A stretch of 64,000 nt of DNA. Origin: Gaertneriomyces semiglobifer (lineage: Eukaryota > Chytridiomycota > Chytridiomycetes > Spizellomycetales > Spizellomycetaceae). Both the position numbers and the translations under genes were made by a program. Location: contig JAHLKF010000005.1 of assembly GCA_025558075.1 (NCBI GenBank), forward strand, positions 248,001 to 312,000, given 5' to 3'. The stretch's first letter is position 1. Every line of letters begins with the position of its first letter. The notes beneath the pieces were generated by a model that was not told where the DNA came from, did not search any database, and saw nothing but the letters and a program-made list of their open reading frames with translations. Of this stretch, positions 21,614 through 33,288 are shown piece by piece.

Positions 21614-22354
21614 CTATTTAACAAGCGGCCGTACTCCACTCCCAGAATCTCCGTCCGGAAGCTGCTCTTTCATCTTTCTCATCTCTCGCAGATATGCGGA
21701 CGCTGTGGCGTCCAAATCCTCTTGTGTTTTCGCAGCCTTATTCTTCGAGTCTTCTGCATCGGCCTGCTTCTTTCTTTTACCTCGTTGACGCTGCGATGAC
21801 CACCCTAGTCAGTCAATCTTCGTCCACTGATATTTAATAACTGATGGAGACTTACGAACGATGCTTCCCATTGCTTTTTCCTAACGGTATAGCGGGTCAG
21901 TATCCATTGACTGAAGGGTCATCGAGCCATCATACCGAGCCGCTGCCCCTCTTTCCCACCTCTCGAACATACTCACTTTTCTATGGCATCCTGACGCTTG
22001 CGCTTCTCATCCTGTTCCGTTTGCATTTGTCGAAACCGCTCAACAAAGGAACCATCGTTGCTACAAGCAATATTTGTAATGAGATTCAATGTCCATCAGG
22101 TTCATGAGGTGGGTTAGAACCCCCAAGCAGTAACGCTTATGTAGCTCTAGAAGGAAGGAGGCCAGTTGGCACATAACTTCCTGCCTAACGAGGCACTCTG
22201 GCCCAGTTTAACATGATCGTTTTAAGCGTGCGCACCTGAAGATATTGAGTGGGGCTACTGTCGTCTTTTTGTCCACCGCCACGCCGGTGGTTGGAAGATC
22301 TTTTCGCTTTTCATTTGCAGAGCTCTTCACTGATGGATGGTCGGACGACGACAT
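21614..22354 (-). CDS. TRIR: TRIR (C19orf43) family protein, telomerase-RNA-interacting
   Basis: Exons 22354-22236, 22060-21977, 21880-21856 and 21790-21614 give 134 aa. The diagnostic start of the family, an NxFxNDGSF box followed by a basic helix, appears as LNIFSNDGSFVERFRQ. The diagnostic end, YxxE(M/V)KK followed by RPLVK, appears as YLREMRKMK and VRPLVK at the very C-terminus. A basic middle (RQRGKRKKQ) links them. Human TRIR was reported to bind and trim telomerase RNA; this role here is by homology only. Introns of 175, 96 and 65 nt are longer than most in the window. Confidence 0.85.
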
Positions 22355-22587
22355 AATAACAGTGTTTCCTATGCTTTACCCGGAGCAGAATCACAACCCT
22401 TTGTAGTGATTACCTTCGCCGTGAATATTGTGCAGAACGTCGCGAGAAGCGTGTCGCTGGTCAAATAAACGAAAGACAACAGCCGAAATAACGATATTAT
22501 CACACACTCAAAAAAAAAAATCTAATTCAATAACAACTAGTCCAAAAGTATATCAAAAATGGTTATAAGGATCCTCAACAGCTGGGT

Positions 22588-24743
22588 CTACCAAAGCAGG
22601 GCGAATGCGCTGGCAAGAGCGGCGCCGACATACGCGAATGTACTTTTCGCGGTGCCAAACGCACTGTTCTCATCCTTTTTATCATCATCAGTGGGGAGGG
22701 GGTCAGGTGTAACAGTGTCCTTCTCGTCCCAGGTAGCGTCAGTTCCAACATTGGACGCACGCAAGTTCACGGTAGCAGCCTGAACAACAGGAGCTCCACG
22801 CTTGTCGACGGCGAACAGCATCCAGTTTCCGGGAGGGGCAATTTTGGCATCTGGGGGCATCTCGACCAACAACTTGTTCTTTCCCCACTTGAGAATCTCA
22901 AGCTCTACGTGGCGCTGGTCTACGTTCATTGTGTGCGTCGAGGTTCCGTACCGGATAAAGGACACGTTGCGAATGGTGGAACCAATGTCGGAGGTGAGCG
23001 GTACAATGATCTTTTGACCAAACGTGGCAGTTGCTGGCATTTGCGCCAAATCCAAAGCGGGACGATCGGGGATAGCAAAGTACGGGGGGTAGTAGACCTC
23101 TAAGCGCAGTTCATATGGGTCGGTAAATTTGTCATCAAAGTTCTGCTCGTCACTTCCAGCCAAGAGAACGCTACCGTCAGTGCGTAACACTGATGTCGCG
23201 TGGTACAGACGAGCAACCTGAGCTTCCGCGCCAATTCTCCAACGACGTGCGCCAGTTTTTGACGGGTTAAACAACACAACCTTGTTCACTGGCATGTTGG
23301 CCATATAGCCAACACCGGCGTCACCGCCTTGGTGACCCTGACCAGAACCACCGAAAATTGCAATATGACCGTCTGTGAAGGTCGATTAGAAAGACAACTC
23401 GAGTATCAATACGGAATAGCAAGCGGTATCCTACCAGGCAGGTTAATAGCCATCGGCTGAGATCTTGCCAACGGCATGTCCTCTGGAACCCAGGTGGCTC
23501 CATCAGTCTCGGGATCAATGTGGTAGCATCGTGGTGTGGCCTTGCAGTTGAAACAGTTATCAAACCAGTTGGCGCCGCTCGCGGGGAGTTGGGAGGATCT
23601 GTGCGGTTGGTGCCGCCGCAAACCCAAACGGTAGGGTTGTAATTGTTCGCTTTTGACAGCGGGTTTAACCAGTTGGTGCCTGTAAGCCAAGTTGTCAGTG
23701 AGGGTGTCAGAAGCTACCGATGTGACGGTATCACATACCAGCAAATGGGAAGCTACGAGGATAAATGTTGTCTTCTGGCAGCGATGGGCCACGCTTCTCG
23801 GTCTTAGCTTCGTAGTTCAAGTATGATGACATGTTACCTGCGAGGGTGAAGACCTCACCGGTGTGCGGCAGTACGTAGGAGATGGGGTACATGTTGATAG
23901 GGAAAGTGGGCACCAGCACCTCTACGGGCACTGGGGGATCGAGCGTTGATGTAGCGGCTTTGAAAATCTCGTACGATGGGTCGTTGGCGAGGGGTTCTGT
24001 TGGAGCAAAGTAGATGTGGTGACCTCCAAGAATCATTACATCCTCGTTCGGGAGAGTGATCAGGGTAGGATACCAACGTCCAGTGAATTGCTTGTTTGCC
24101 GGATTCGGGACGGCCATTGTCGCAACTTTGCGAATCGCCTCGTCTTTGTAAATACGGACGTCACGACGGCCATCACTGGTTATGTTCTTGCCCTTGAAAA
24201 CCATATCCCATTTTTGATCACCACCGGCAATCATAATCCCTCCGTCGGCCATCTGCGCAGCGCCGTTGCAGAAGCCGTAACCTTCGTCCACCGAGTAGGC
24301 GTATTCTAGCATTTTGAAGGTATTCGTAGTCAAATCGAACTGGGCGCTATCGGTGAGAAAGTCACCCAGGTTCTTGTTCGGCTTGTAGAAGTCGGAAGCG
24401 GCAAACCATTGGAATTCTTGCTCGTTTCCATTCCAATGTGCATTCGGTTGTCCATTCGGCAGCACTTTGACATAGTCGTTGGGGATCTGAATATTGGCGA
24501 TTAAAAGTTAACCAACTCTGGTACCGTCTCTGCCAAAGACAGGACTCTCCCACAGAGACATCTAGTCCTTACCTCGTGAAACCTCTCGGACAAGAAAACT
24601 TTGTCGCCTGGAAGCAAAGCAAGATGGACGGCCACTACACCAGAGTTTTGACTGATGATTTTGAAGGCACCCTCTTCCGCAGGGTTCTGCGCAGCAACGC
24701 CTGCCAACACTGCCAGAATGGCACCGGCACTGCGAATGCGCAT
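22588..24743 (-). CDS. Copper radical oxidase (glyoxal/galactose oxidase-like, AA5), GPI-anchored, with a frameshift
   Basis: Exons 24743-24573, 24486-23739, 23679-23435 and 23372-22588. The N-terminus is a signal peptide (AGAILAVLAGVAAQ). The Cys and Tyr that cross-link to form the radical site (GFCNGA, RWYPT), the axial TyrHis pair (ARLYHATS) and the final His (STHTMNVDQR) are all present. The C-terminus is a GPI signal (TFAYVGAALASAFALLW) after an acidic linker. Such enzymes oxidise aldehydes or alcohols and release H2O2. Exon 3 is one base too short: reading must shift between NRTDPPN and ASGANWFDNC, at or near a 4-C run (23583-23586). All catalytic residues survive, so an assembly error is at least as likely as decay. 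Confidence 0.88.
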
Positions 24744-25889
24744 GTTGAAATGCTCTTAACAAGAGAAGAGGAGCTAGGAGATGGAAGGGGCGGCTGGCGC
24801 TATACTGTCAACCGTTCAACGAGCAAAAGCGAGAGGAGGGGAGTTGGCAGCAACACCTCTTTTTTATATCAGCCCCTTTGGGTTCAGATGGCGTTGAAAG
24901 CGGGAAATTGCTCCGATAGGCTATTAATAGTCTCCGGCCACACAAGGTACAGCTACATCCGCGGTCTTTGTTTGCCAAATGCATCCTAGTTGTATGCAAT
25001 GCGGTCTGGTCGCACCTATTCTTGGACTGGTTTCCGCATGTCTGGATTAAGGAACCGGGGGTAACGGGAGCGATTACGGACAAACGGTGGATGGCTGCGC
25101 ACCATTTTCCTTTTGGTTGGCTGGTTGCAACCTGCCAGTCCACTCACTCGACAAAAGTCGGGGATAACCATGGATTAAGATGGCCGACAGGAGTTACAGA
25201 GATCAGCCCGCAAAACGTTGCGTCCCAGCAGCCTGCGGCCTGCCAGCCAACCTGGACTTGTTCTGTGGGGAACACTCCCTGCAAGCAGCTTGGCGATAAA
25301 ATCTGGGGTGGCCCTGGAAACACAGCGACCAACTTTTCAGGCCGCTTTTTGGTTGAACACGCGCGTCGGAGGTGTGACTTTTTTTTATCTGTGCGTGTTA
25401 ATTTTACCGGACGGACGGATGGAGGGTTGATTGAGCGCCGGCATGGTAACGTTGATGGATGCATGATGGATGCCGTTGTCGCTTGTCGGTCGCGGGAAAT
25501 TCAGGGTGGAAAGTAAAAGAAAGCCATGCGCTGCTTGCTGCCATGGGCGGCGGCTTTCCTCCAGCCCTTGAATTTTGGAGAGACATCTCTGGTACGCACG
25601 CACTCCAACATCGATCGAGGCGTTGCTGTCATTCCTTGGCAAATGCCAACGCCAGCTTTTACTATCTGCAAAGGGGGGCTTTCTCCTAATGCGTTCTGGA
25701 CAAGTGGGACTGTGATATCGGACAATTCCATAATTGCATGGCAGCCGTGTGTGGCCTTTATCGGTGACAGGATGATTAGCTAAGCACCGCTCGCTGGTTG
25801 CCTGAAAGCGCGTTGAGCAAGTTGAGCAAGCACTCGCTCTGTTAGTTTACACAAACATCGCCAGCATAAGGACAAGGTGCCAGCAGACA
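24744..25889. other. Long intergenic region between the oxidase and CFAP61
   Basis: A 1,146-bp gap between divergent genes, the largest in the window. Near the oxidase it holds a TATA-like box. A 182-codon plus-strand frame (24968-25516) has no recognisable domain and probably arises by chance. I see no RNA gene or transposon end. Confidence 0.5.
24861..24870 (-). promoter_or_regulatory. TATA-like box of the copper radical oxidase
   Basis: The minus strand reads GATATAAAAA about 120 bp upstream of the oxidase start codon. It is the clearest TATA-type element in the window and fits a regulated secreted enzyme rather than a housekeeping gene. Confidence 0.5.
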
Positions 25890-28800
25890 ATGAGCCACCT
25901 TCGTCGTGCCAAAAGGTCTGATGTGCTGGCCATTAATGAACTGATTGGGACGCAGGCAAAGGCCAGTCCCAATGAGGATGATTTTATGCGAACGCTGGCA
26001 CGTAGATTCGGGGACTACTTTGACATCGAATCTATCATGTAAGAAATTCAACTGATGACAGTTGCAGGTAGTCGGCCTCACCTCATGTCGTTTTCTGCAG
26101 TGAAGAGTCCCCGTATAGCGCTGTGGCTTATGATGACGACACCGGGACTATCATTGGATTCTTCGCGGTGCACAATGGCCCTCCCATATATGTTGACGGA
26201 CCAGGACAATTCAGCGAGGAGCATCAGTTAACGCCCACTTGTCAAAGCAACTGGTTAAATTGGTTTCGAAGATGCTATGACGTCCCAGACGTAGAAGTAC
26301 GTGACCTTGTTTGCTAAACACTCCGTTCACTCCCATTCACGGATCCTACTTCTGGCAGCTCTATAATACCAAGTTTGTGTCGTTTTTCATTGCGGAGGCC
26401 GACATTTCGGTAAAGTTTCTGGATACCGCCCTCAAGGACACTTTCTTCCGCATGGGGAATTTGGACTACATATTCTATTTGTTACCTGAACATCTTGCTC
26501 TATTCGTACCTTTATCTGCAACAGTGCTGAGTGATGAGGCGAAATCTGATGACAACACAATGGCTATGCGCGCAAGTCCACGGACGCGAAGGCGGGAGAC
26601 GAGGTACTTCGCTGAAGCCCCGGCGCGAGGAAACGAGATCACGTTCTCTCTCCATATGTGCACCAGAAAAACGGTACTTCCCGTCCTTGAAGTCAGAATG
26701 GCGGACATTGGCGACGCAGATGACTTGATCCCCATGTTCGCGAACCAAGAACTCATTGAAGGCGATCCCGACGAATTTCTCGCCGACTTATTGTCGTCAG
26801 AGACACAAGAAAAGAAAACGGTGGTTGGGGAAACCCACGGAAAAGTTATGGGTTTCATGACGTTTTCACGCGATATTTCGTACGAAGCGTTATCTGAGCA
26901 GTATCAATTTGAACCATTCTTCTCCTACGACGCCGACAACAACGAGGCAACAGCCGTTGCACCTTCTGGCGGGAACGTTACGAGTACGGAACATGATGAA
27001 GACATCGACTCAACGCTGAGGTCCGAACAAGCAGGTCAGAAAAGTATTTTCCATCTCAATTACATGGTCACAAGCGAACCCTCATTTTTGTCCTAAATCA
27101 GAGCATGGCGACTACTTGGGTTCCCCGGATGCCGATGTAAGCGTTGCCGAGGACGCTCCTGTCGAACCGTCAGAAGCGCCTCGGAACACACGAAGCGGAG
27201 ATCGAGATGGTTCTGCTAACACAGAGTCCGCGTTGGAACGGATGTTCTATATTCCATATTTCTACATGGACCCCGTGTACAAACATAACGCCATTCAGCT
27301 AGTACGCGCTGGATTTGACCTCTATCCTGATCTGGACTTTTGTGCTGTGGTCATTTCCTCTGTGACGCCCGAGCTACCATTTATGAGATCGTTCATCTCA
27401 GTAGCGCCAAAACCTGGATACGAAGACTTGTGAGTAGCCCTTCTTGCGAGTACCGATTTGAAAAGATTTTAACACCTGATGAGATAGAGACTGTCTATAT
27501 GTTGTTCACCGGTCCAGCATTCAGTCACCCCTTGCCGTCAACCCTGGAACTGTAGAAGATATCGCCGCCGTGAAACAACTTCTCAAAGATAACATTCCAG
27601 AGGTCATGAAGACATTCCGAGAGACCGTGGAGGATTCTAAAAACAGTACGTATGAAGATGGTGCCATAAAAATTCCTGAATTCAAAGTTTATATAGTTGT
27701 TCACAGGCAAAACATTGACGTTCACCGTTCGCAATGACAGCGTTCTCGTTGGGTTTATTATTACCAGCGTGTGCGATGATCTCAAGCCGTTGGTTGATCA
27801 GTTCGCAATTCAAACGTGGATGAATGTTGGAAAAGACAGGCGTCGCTTGGCGGGAAAGCCAGTCATACTTGAACATTTCATCGTCCATCCTGTGTTTCAT
27901 AATTGTGCTCGCTGGATTTTTGAGGCAGGTGATCTCAGGTGAATCCCTTCTGGCATACTAGTTTTAACATACTATCTACCACATAGGAGGTGCTACGCTT
28001 GTCAGGGGCTACATGTCTCCTCCATATTAAGCCGCACTCTTCTACCGAGGAGTCCGTAACGGATCAGATTGCGTTCCAACATATGGTACCGATCCGGCCC
28101 CGCAGACCGTACGTGGCAATGTCGTGTAGAAGGAAAACCTCAAGACTGACATACGTCTGCCGGACTTCATTAGAATCCAATTTCCGGACAATATGCGAGA
28201 CGGGCAACCCGTGCATCCACCGATCATGGCGAGCGTACGAGCAGTCTTTGTGAATACGATATACGATGCGAGAGTAAGGATCACGTGTCGTACTTGCTAC
28301 GACGTCCCTTGTTGATCCACTGCACTCAAAAATAGCATTCCGTGAACGATCGCATTATAGTTGTCGGCGCTTCAGATACCGGAATAGCGTTTATCGAATC
28401 TCTCGTATATGTATGTGTCTTTCGCCTTCCACACGACCCTCGCATGGCCTGCTAAACCCAATGCTCTGCAGACGCCAGGTCTTTACTTTACCAGCATCAC
28501 CCTCGTTTCGCCGACGGGTCTCCCGCTGCAAGACGACTCCGCGCGCTCTCGACATCAGGAGCACTTCGTGAGTCATTATTCTTACCGCCATAACGAGTAG
28601 GTACCTGTTCCAGATGGGGATACGACAATCATCCAATATCATATGCCATGTAGATTAGAGCAGCTCGGCCTTCAGCACTACATCACTGTTTACGAAGGGG
28701 AGGCAGATGGGATCGACCGTATTAGTCGCCTGGTCACACTGACAAATGATGACCCAATTCCGTGAGTTCCGGTGGTATAGCAAGTGTCACTCCTGTGATC

Positions 28801-30807
28801 TAAACCTTGCCTTACCAGTTATGACTTTTTATTTTTGACTCCGGGACTACAATTCGATGCCACTCTTTTAAATGACGAATTAGCACAGGTCGATGGTGTA
28901 CTCTCAGTCAATGCCATCAATACAGATTTTATTCTTGACAATATTGCGAACGCCGCGATGCATGATGAAGACTCGAAAATTGTCGTGTGAGTTCCTTAAC
29001 CCCTGCATTGTGAGTGCCTCGTTCTGACTACCGGGTTTTCTTGTTTTCCAGCTATGGTCGGGATCTGCAAACATATGCGTGCGTTGAATGTAGGTGACAG
29101 CACATGACGCAATGGGCGTTTCTGAACATTGCTTGATTTTCAATGGATTTTCTTTCAGGGTTGCTGCAACAGCATGTCACCCCAACGCGCATTGTGCTAG
29201 CTGCTCCGCCACTTCGTTATCCCGCCAGTTGCTTCGCTAACCCTGTAGTTGATGAGAAGGTAACTGGCATTGTCCAAAACGAACGAGACGACATTTAACC
29301 ATGTCAATAGGTGCATGCTGTGCTACGTCATCTCGGTGTGACCGTATATCGAGGATGTTCGCTGGCGAAGTGGCAAGAAGAAGACGGCGCAATCACAGCA
29401 GTGGACTTTAAGGTACCGTACATCGCTAAAGCCAGAGGCCGCTGCAACTGATTTGCGGGAACGTTGGCAGACGAAGCCGCCGTCCGAAGTTATCCATATA
29501 TCCAAGGTCGTCTTGTTTTTATATGCTGATGAGCGGACAGTGAGCCCAACTGCGTTCAGTGCCGTGAACGATAGCTCGATTGTCTTCGATGGTCGAGTTA
29601 TCATTGACAAATACTTTAGAACACAGGATCCATTCATGTAAGGTTCGATTGCAGGCACCCCGTTGCTGGAAGGCTAAACGCGTCGCCTATCCAGCTACGC
29701 TGCTGGGAGCGTCACAAAATATTCTAGCCGCTATCAGACAGCGTGGTCGCACGAGCTATACGATGCTCGTGATGTGGGGTCTGAGGTAGGCAGATGAGGT
29801 TGAGGTCGAAACAGTACCGCGTCTTATACGACGAGTGCAGCTCGGATGGAGGTTAATACATCTGTGGAAACCACTCGCTCAAGAGCCCAAACTGATCGAT
29901 GACGACCAAATTTTGCGATTGGAGGCACCGAAGAAGACGCTGGCGATACTACCCGGTAAAATCGAATCATGTGCCAAGATCCTTTGAACCCCTCTCAGAA
30001 TCTTACTTATCATCATCGTCTGTGAACAGGCTCATTGCGTTATTTTCGAATGGATCGACCATGCTTACCAACGGACACTTTTGAACACCGAAAGGGTCAG
30101 CCGGACTATGTGAGTTGAACGAAAGAGATTCATATTTCGTAACATCCACTTAATTGTTGACGCTAGGGCCAGGATCTTGTAATTGATGACCTTAACCTCG
30201 AGACATTGGAGGGCACCTACTTCGGAATCCACATAGACAAAGACAGGCGTATCCAATCTCTGACATACCTCGGCAGATCTGAGATTCCATTGGACAATTA
30301 CACGAGCCTCTTTGGGTTGCAGGCAGGGTATCTCAACAGGCTCATCGAGCGTTACGAAGAAGGAATCATTACAGATTTCCGAAGGTGCGCCAATATGCCT
30401 TTTCCGCAAGTAGAGTCAATTGCGGGAACGGTATTGCTAACGAGCGCACGTTTTTTCAGCTTCCTGGCCGAGCCGTGGGCCTTACCTATATACTATGACA
30501 AATTGCGACCGTTCACCGCTCATTTAGCTCAAGAGACAGTGGCGCTTTCATCAAATGACGAAGCACTACGAGAGGTAGTGGAAACTCTTCGCGAGCATCT
30601 ATCGTTGAACGAAAAGGTATTTCAGATCAACACTCTACCCGTCCACGCGCTTCGAGAGCGATTCATGTTAATGCTATGCGCCAGATCGAAATGGATGAAA
30701 GCCGGCAGCTGTATAAAGCGTTTGACAATTCTGCACCACGAACGTTACTGGATAAGAAAGTGTTCGAGTATCTTCTGGAGTGCGAAATTTTTCAATCATA
30801 TCCATAG
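25890..30807 (+). CDS. CFAP61: CFAP61, calmodulin- and radial-spoke-associated axonemal protein
   Basis: Twenty-two exons: 25890-26038, 26101-26296, 26359-27034, 27102-27429, 27518-27645, 27707-27924, 27987-28108, 28174-28273, 28336-28410, 28472-28596, 28654-28761, 28819-28986, 29052-29089, 29159-29259, 29311-29412, 29471-29637, 29695-29785, 29841-29955, 30030-30109, 30167-30384, 30460-30616 and 30685-30807. All phases close, giving 1,194 aa (human about 1,237). Two acetyltransferase-like segments are followed by EVLRLSG, RPRRPIQF and a nucleotide-binding Rossmann start, RIIVVGASDTG. CFAP61 anchors radial spoke 3 and is found only in species with motile cilia. The intron 27925-27986 appears to be GC-AG. 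An open frame continues 79 codons past the TAG. Confidence 0.92.
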
Positions 30808-31517
30808 GTCCTCAAGAAATACACAAACGTCTACTGCGGTCAACCGACCTCCGGCTGTGTGTCACATGCTCATGTCACTGTCGTTGCCGGTCGTTGTCTT
30901 CAAAAGGAACTACGAACTTCCTCGGAGTCGTTTCTTAAGCAACTTCCAGATACAAGGGAGACGGCCATGTCACAAGATAGCAGTGAAGAAATGACATGCA
31001 AGGTCTCTCCCTCTCTCTCTCTCTTTCTCTCTCTACAGGCGACGTAGATGTTCCCATTGCAAGTAATTACCCTCGTTGATTGGCGGCGACGGAGATCTTA
31101 CCCTTTCGTCGTCGCATTTAAGTGCACTGAGCGAAAGACACGGCTCGAGAAGCCCTTTCGTTTAGAACTGGCAGCGTAGCCGGTAGAGGCTGTATTTGTA
31201 GGTGCCTCGCCCCGTTGATCGCAAGTTCATCGGCACCGGGATTTGGCCCATCTACTTGTTTCACAGATGGAAGCAGCCGTCACTCGGCTAGTAGCGAGAC
31301 CTTAACCTTAGCGCCAGAGGGAGATTCATCCGAATTTGGCATTATACCACCTTTCCCGCAGCAGCTCTGTTCGAGGTGCGGCGTCCATATCTTGCCGTCA
31401 TGGTCAACATTAACAGGTCGCGAGCAGTCCCTGGATTTTTGACTTGCTCCCATCCTCGTATCGGTTTTGCCTTCCGACATCGCTTCTGCTTCTCTGTAGA
31501 CGGATTCACTCCAAAAC
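30808..31517. other. Intergenic: CFAP61 3' flank and CLYBL promoter
   Basis: A 710-bp gap between two plus-strand genes. It has a CT-rich tract at about 31003-31036. The first 240 bases stay open in the CFAP61 frame after its stop codon. Small frames at 31215-31442 (+) and 31280-31615 (-) carry no recognisable sequence. Confidence 0.45.
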
Positions 31518-33160
31518 ATGATCCGTTCTCTGAGTGCTGGGCTGCAACGGCATTCTGTTCGAGGCGTCTTAGGACTTCGTCCTGAGGGTCGGTTGCTTCG
31601 AGTACAACTGCCCACGCGTGGCCTTAGTTCTGCACCGACCTTGCCAGATGCCTACGCCAACATCAGTAGGTCAGAACGGGCGCGGAGAGCAATCTTTTAT
31701 GGTGAGTGTCTGGCTCTTGATACGTCTGTCGCTGCCGCTGCAACATGAAATACTAATCAGCTGCGATGTTGTAGTTCCCGGTGAGATCGTCACCTGTGAT
31801 TCGAATCTTGACTTGAAAATGTCATTGACCAGTTACGAAAGGAAGCGACGAGCGTAAACTGAATAGCTCACGAAAAGCTACGGTGGATTCCATTATTTAC
31901 GACTTGGAAGATTCCGTCCCGCTTAACAGAAAAGGTGCTGCACGACAGCTTGTGTTTCAGGTATAGTCGCACAGTGATTACCTGCACTCATGCCACCTGA
32001 TCAGTTAAATGATGGCTTCTGTAGGCTTTGGAGGTGCGAAGTGCACAGCCCGAAAAGCAGCTGTGCATTTCACTAACAGAGTGCGTACTAGCAATTCGAC
32101 ACTGGGAACACGGAAAAGACCGTTCGGATCAATGCTGTTGGGTACGTTAGTTCACCTTTCTCACATCGATCGGCTGCTCATATTGCCTCTTTCCAGATCT
32201 GGCTTTGAAGTAGACGATCTCAATGTTGTGGTACGTGGTCTACTTACATTCCTACGTGCCAAGAGAGGTTTCCGACGTTCTCTTGAAGCTCCGGTCAAAA
32301 CATCTGGAGGCACTGGTTGTCCCTAAAGTTCAGTCCGCCAAAGAAGTCGAATTCGTTTCTCGCATGATTGATTCCATCACACCCGATTCATCGTGAGTGA
32401 GAACAGTTTCTCACATGTGCATTCTCTTGCCGTCAAATTCTAATGAGCGTGCCTATGCAGTCGGCCTAATATCCGGATACTGGCATGTATTGAAAGTGCA
32501 CTTGGAATTATGAATATTCGCGAGTATGGCGCTTGTCAATCGCTTTCAGTGGGGAAGTTTGCAACAACTCACTCACGTTCTGGTATAGAATTGCGCAATC
32601 TGATCCTCGTGTGGATGCTCTCGTTTTGTGAGTGTGCTTCTCTGGATGCAGATAACCTGTCGTTAACAATCTAATTCCCATAAGTGCTGCGGAAGACTAC
32701 GCCGCGGACGTGGGCCTGATACGCACTCCTTCACGGCGCGAGTTCACATATGCTAGACAGAGAGTCGCGACCGCCGCGAGCGCGTTTGGATTACAAGCCA
32801 TAGATATGGTAAGGCATTGATCTGCACACTTCCGTACACGGTCGCACCTGTGAACCAAAATTTTACCCGTAGGTTTGCGTGGATTACCAGAACCCTGCGA
32901 TATTGGAAGACGAATGCCGGGAAGGTCGAGAATGGGGCTTCACTGGCAAGCAGGCTATACATCCCAAGCAACTTGAGATCATCCAAGGCATTTTCTCGCC
33001 ATCGCCAGAAGATATTGCTCGGGCTACTCGCATTGTCGAGGGGTACTTAGAACACTCAAAGAAGGGCATTGGCGCATTTAACTTGGACGGTAAAATGATT
33101 GACACTCCCGTAGTCAAATGGGCGGAGCGTTTATTAGCCAAGGCCAAGATGATGCAATAA
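31518..33160 (+). CDS. CLYBL: Mitochondrial citramalyl-CoA lyase-like (CLYBL)
   Basis: Eleven exons: 31518-31701, 31775-31780, 31842-31960, 32025-32033, 32092-32141, 32197-32230, 32289-32392, 32461-32523, 32589-32627, 32685-32808 and 32873-33160. They give 339 aa (human about 340). The HpcH/citrate-lyase-beta TIM barrel is clear: YVPGSDERKL, IIYDLEDSV, VRINAVGSG, VVPKVQSAKEV, CIESALG, AAEDYAADVG, IDMVCVDY and FTGKQAIHPKQ. The Arg-rich N-terminus is a mitochondrial targeting peptide. In animals CLYBL cleaves citramalyl-CoA and protects B12 metabolism from itaconyl-CoA. Exons 2 (6 nt) and 4 (9 nt) are microexons forced by conserved VPGS and ALE. Confidence 0.94.
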
Positions 33161-33288
33161 GCTTGCTAACGCTGAGATGAGGATGATGTGGCAACGTGCG
33201 TCGATTGGATAACAAAGTATAAATACAAAAAAAGGATAATAATGCATCATCAAAGCTGCTTTGACAATTTTTGTGACATGTCACAGTT

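Noticed and set aside
24968..25516. A 182-codon plus-strand frame in the largest gap
   Set aside because: No domain, no signal peptide and scattered Cys and Trp of low-complexity type. It is kept as a possible chance frame; expression data would be needed.
30805..30807. Alternative nuclear genetic code (TAG read as an amino acid) to explain the open frame after CFAP61
   Set aside because: Other genes here end normally at TAG, TAA and TGA at family-typical lengths, so the standard code holds.
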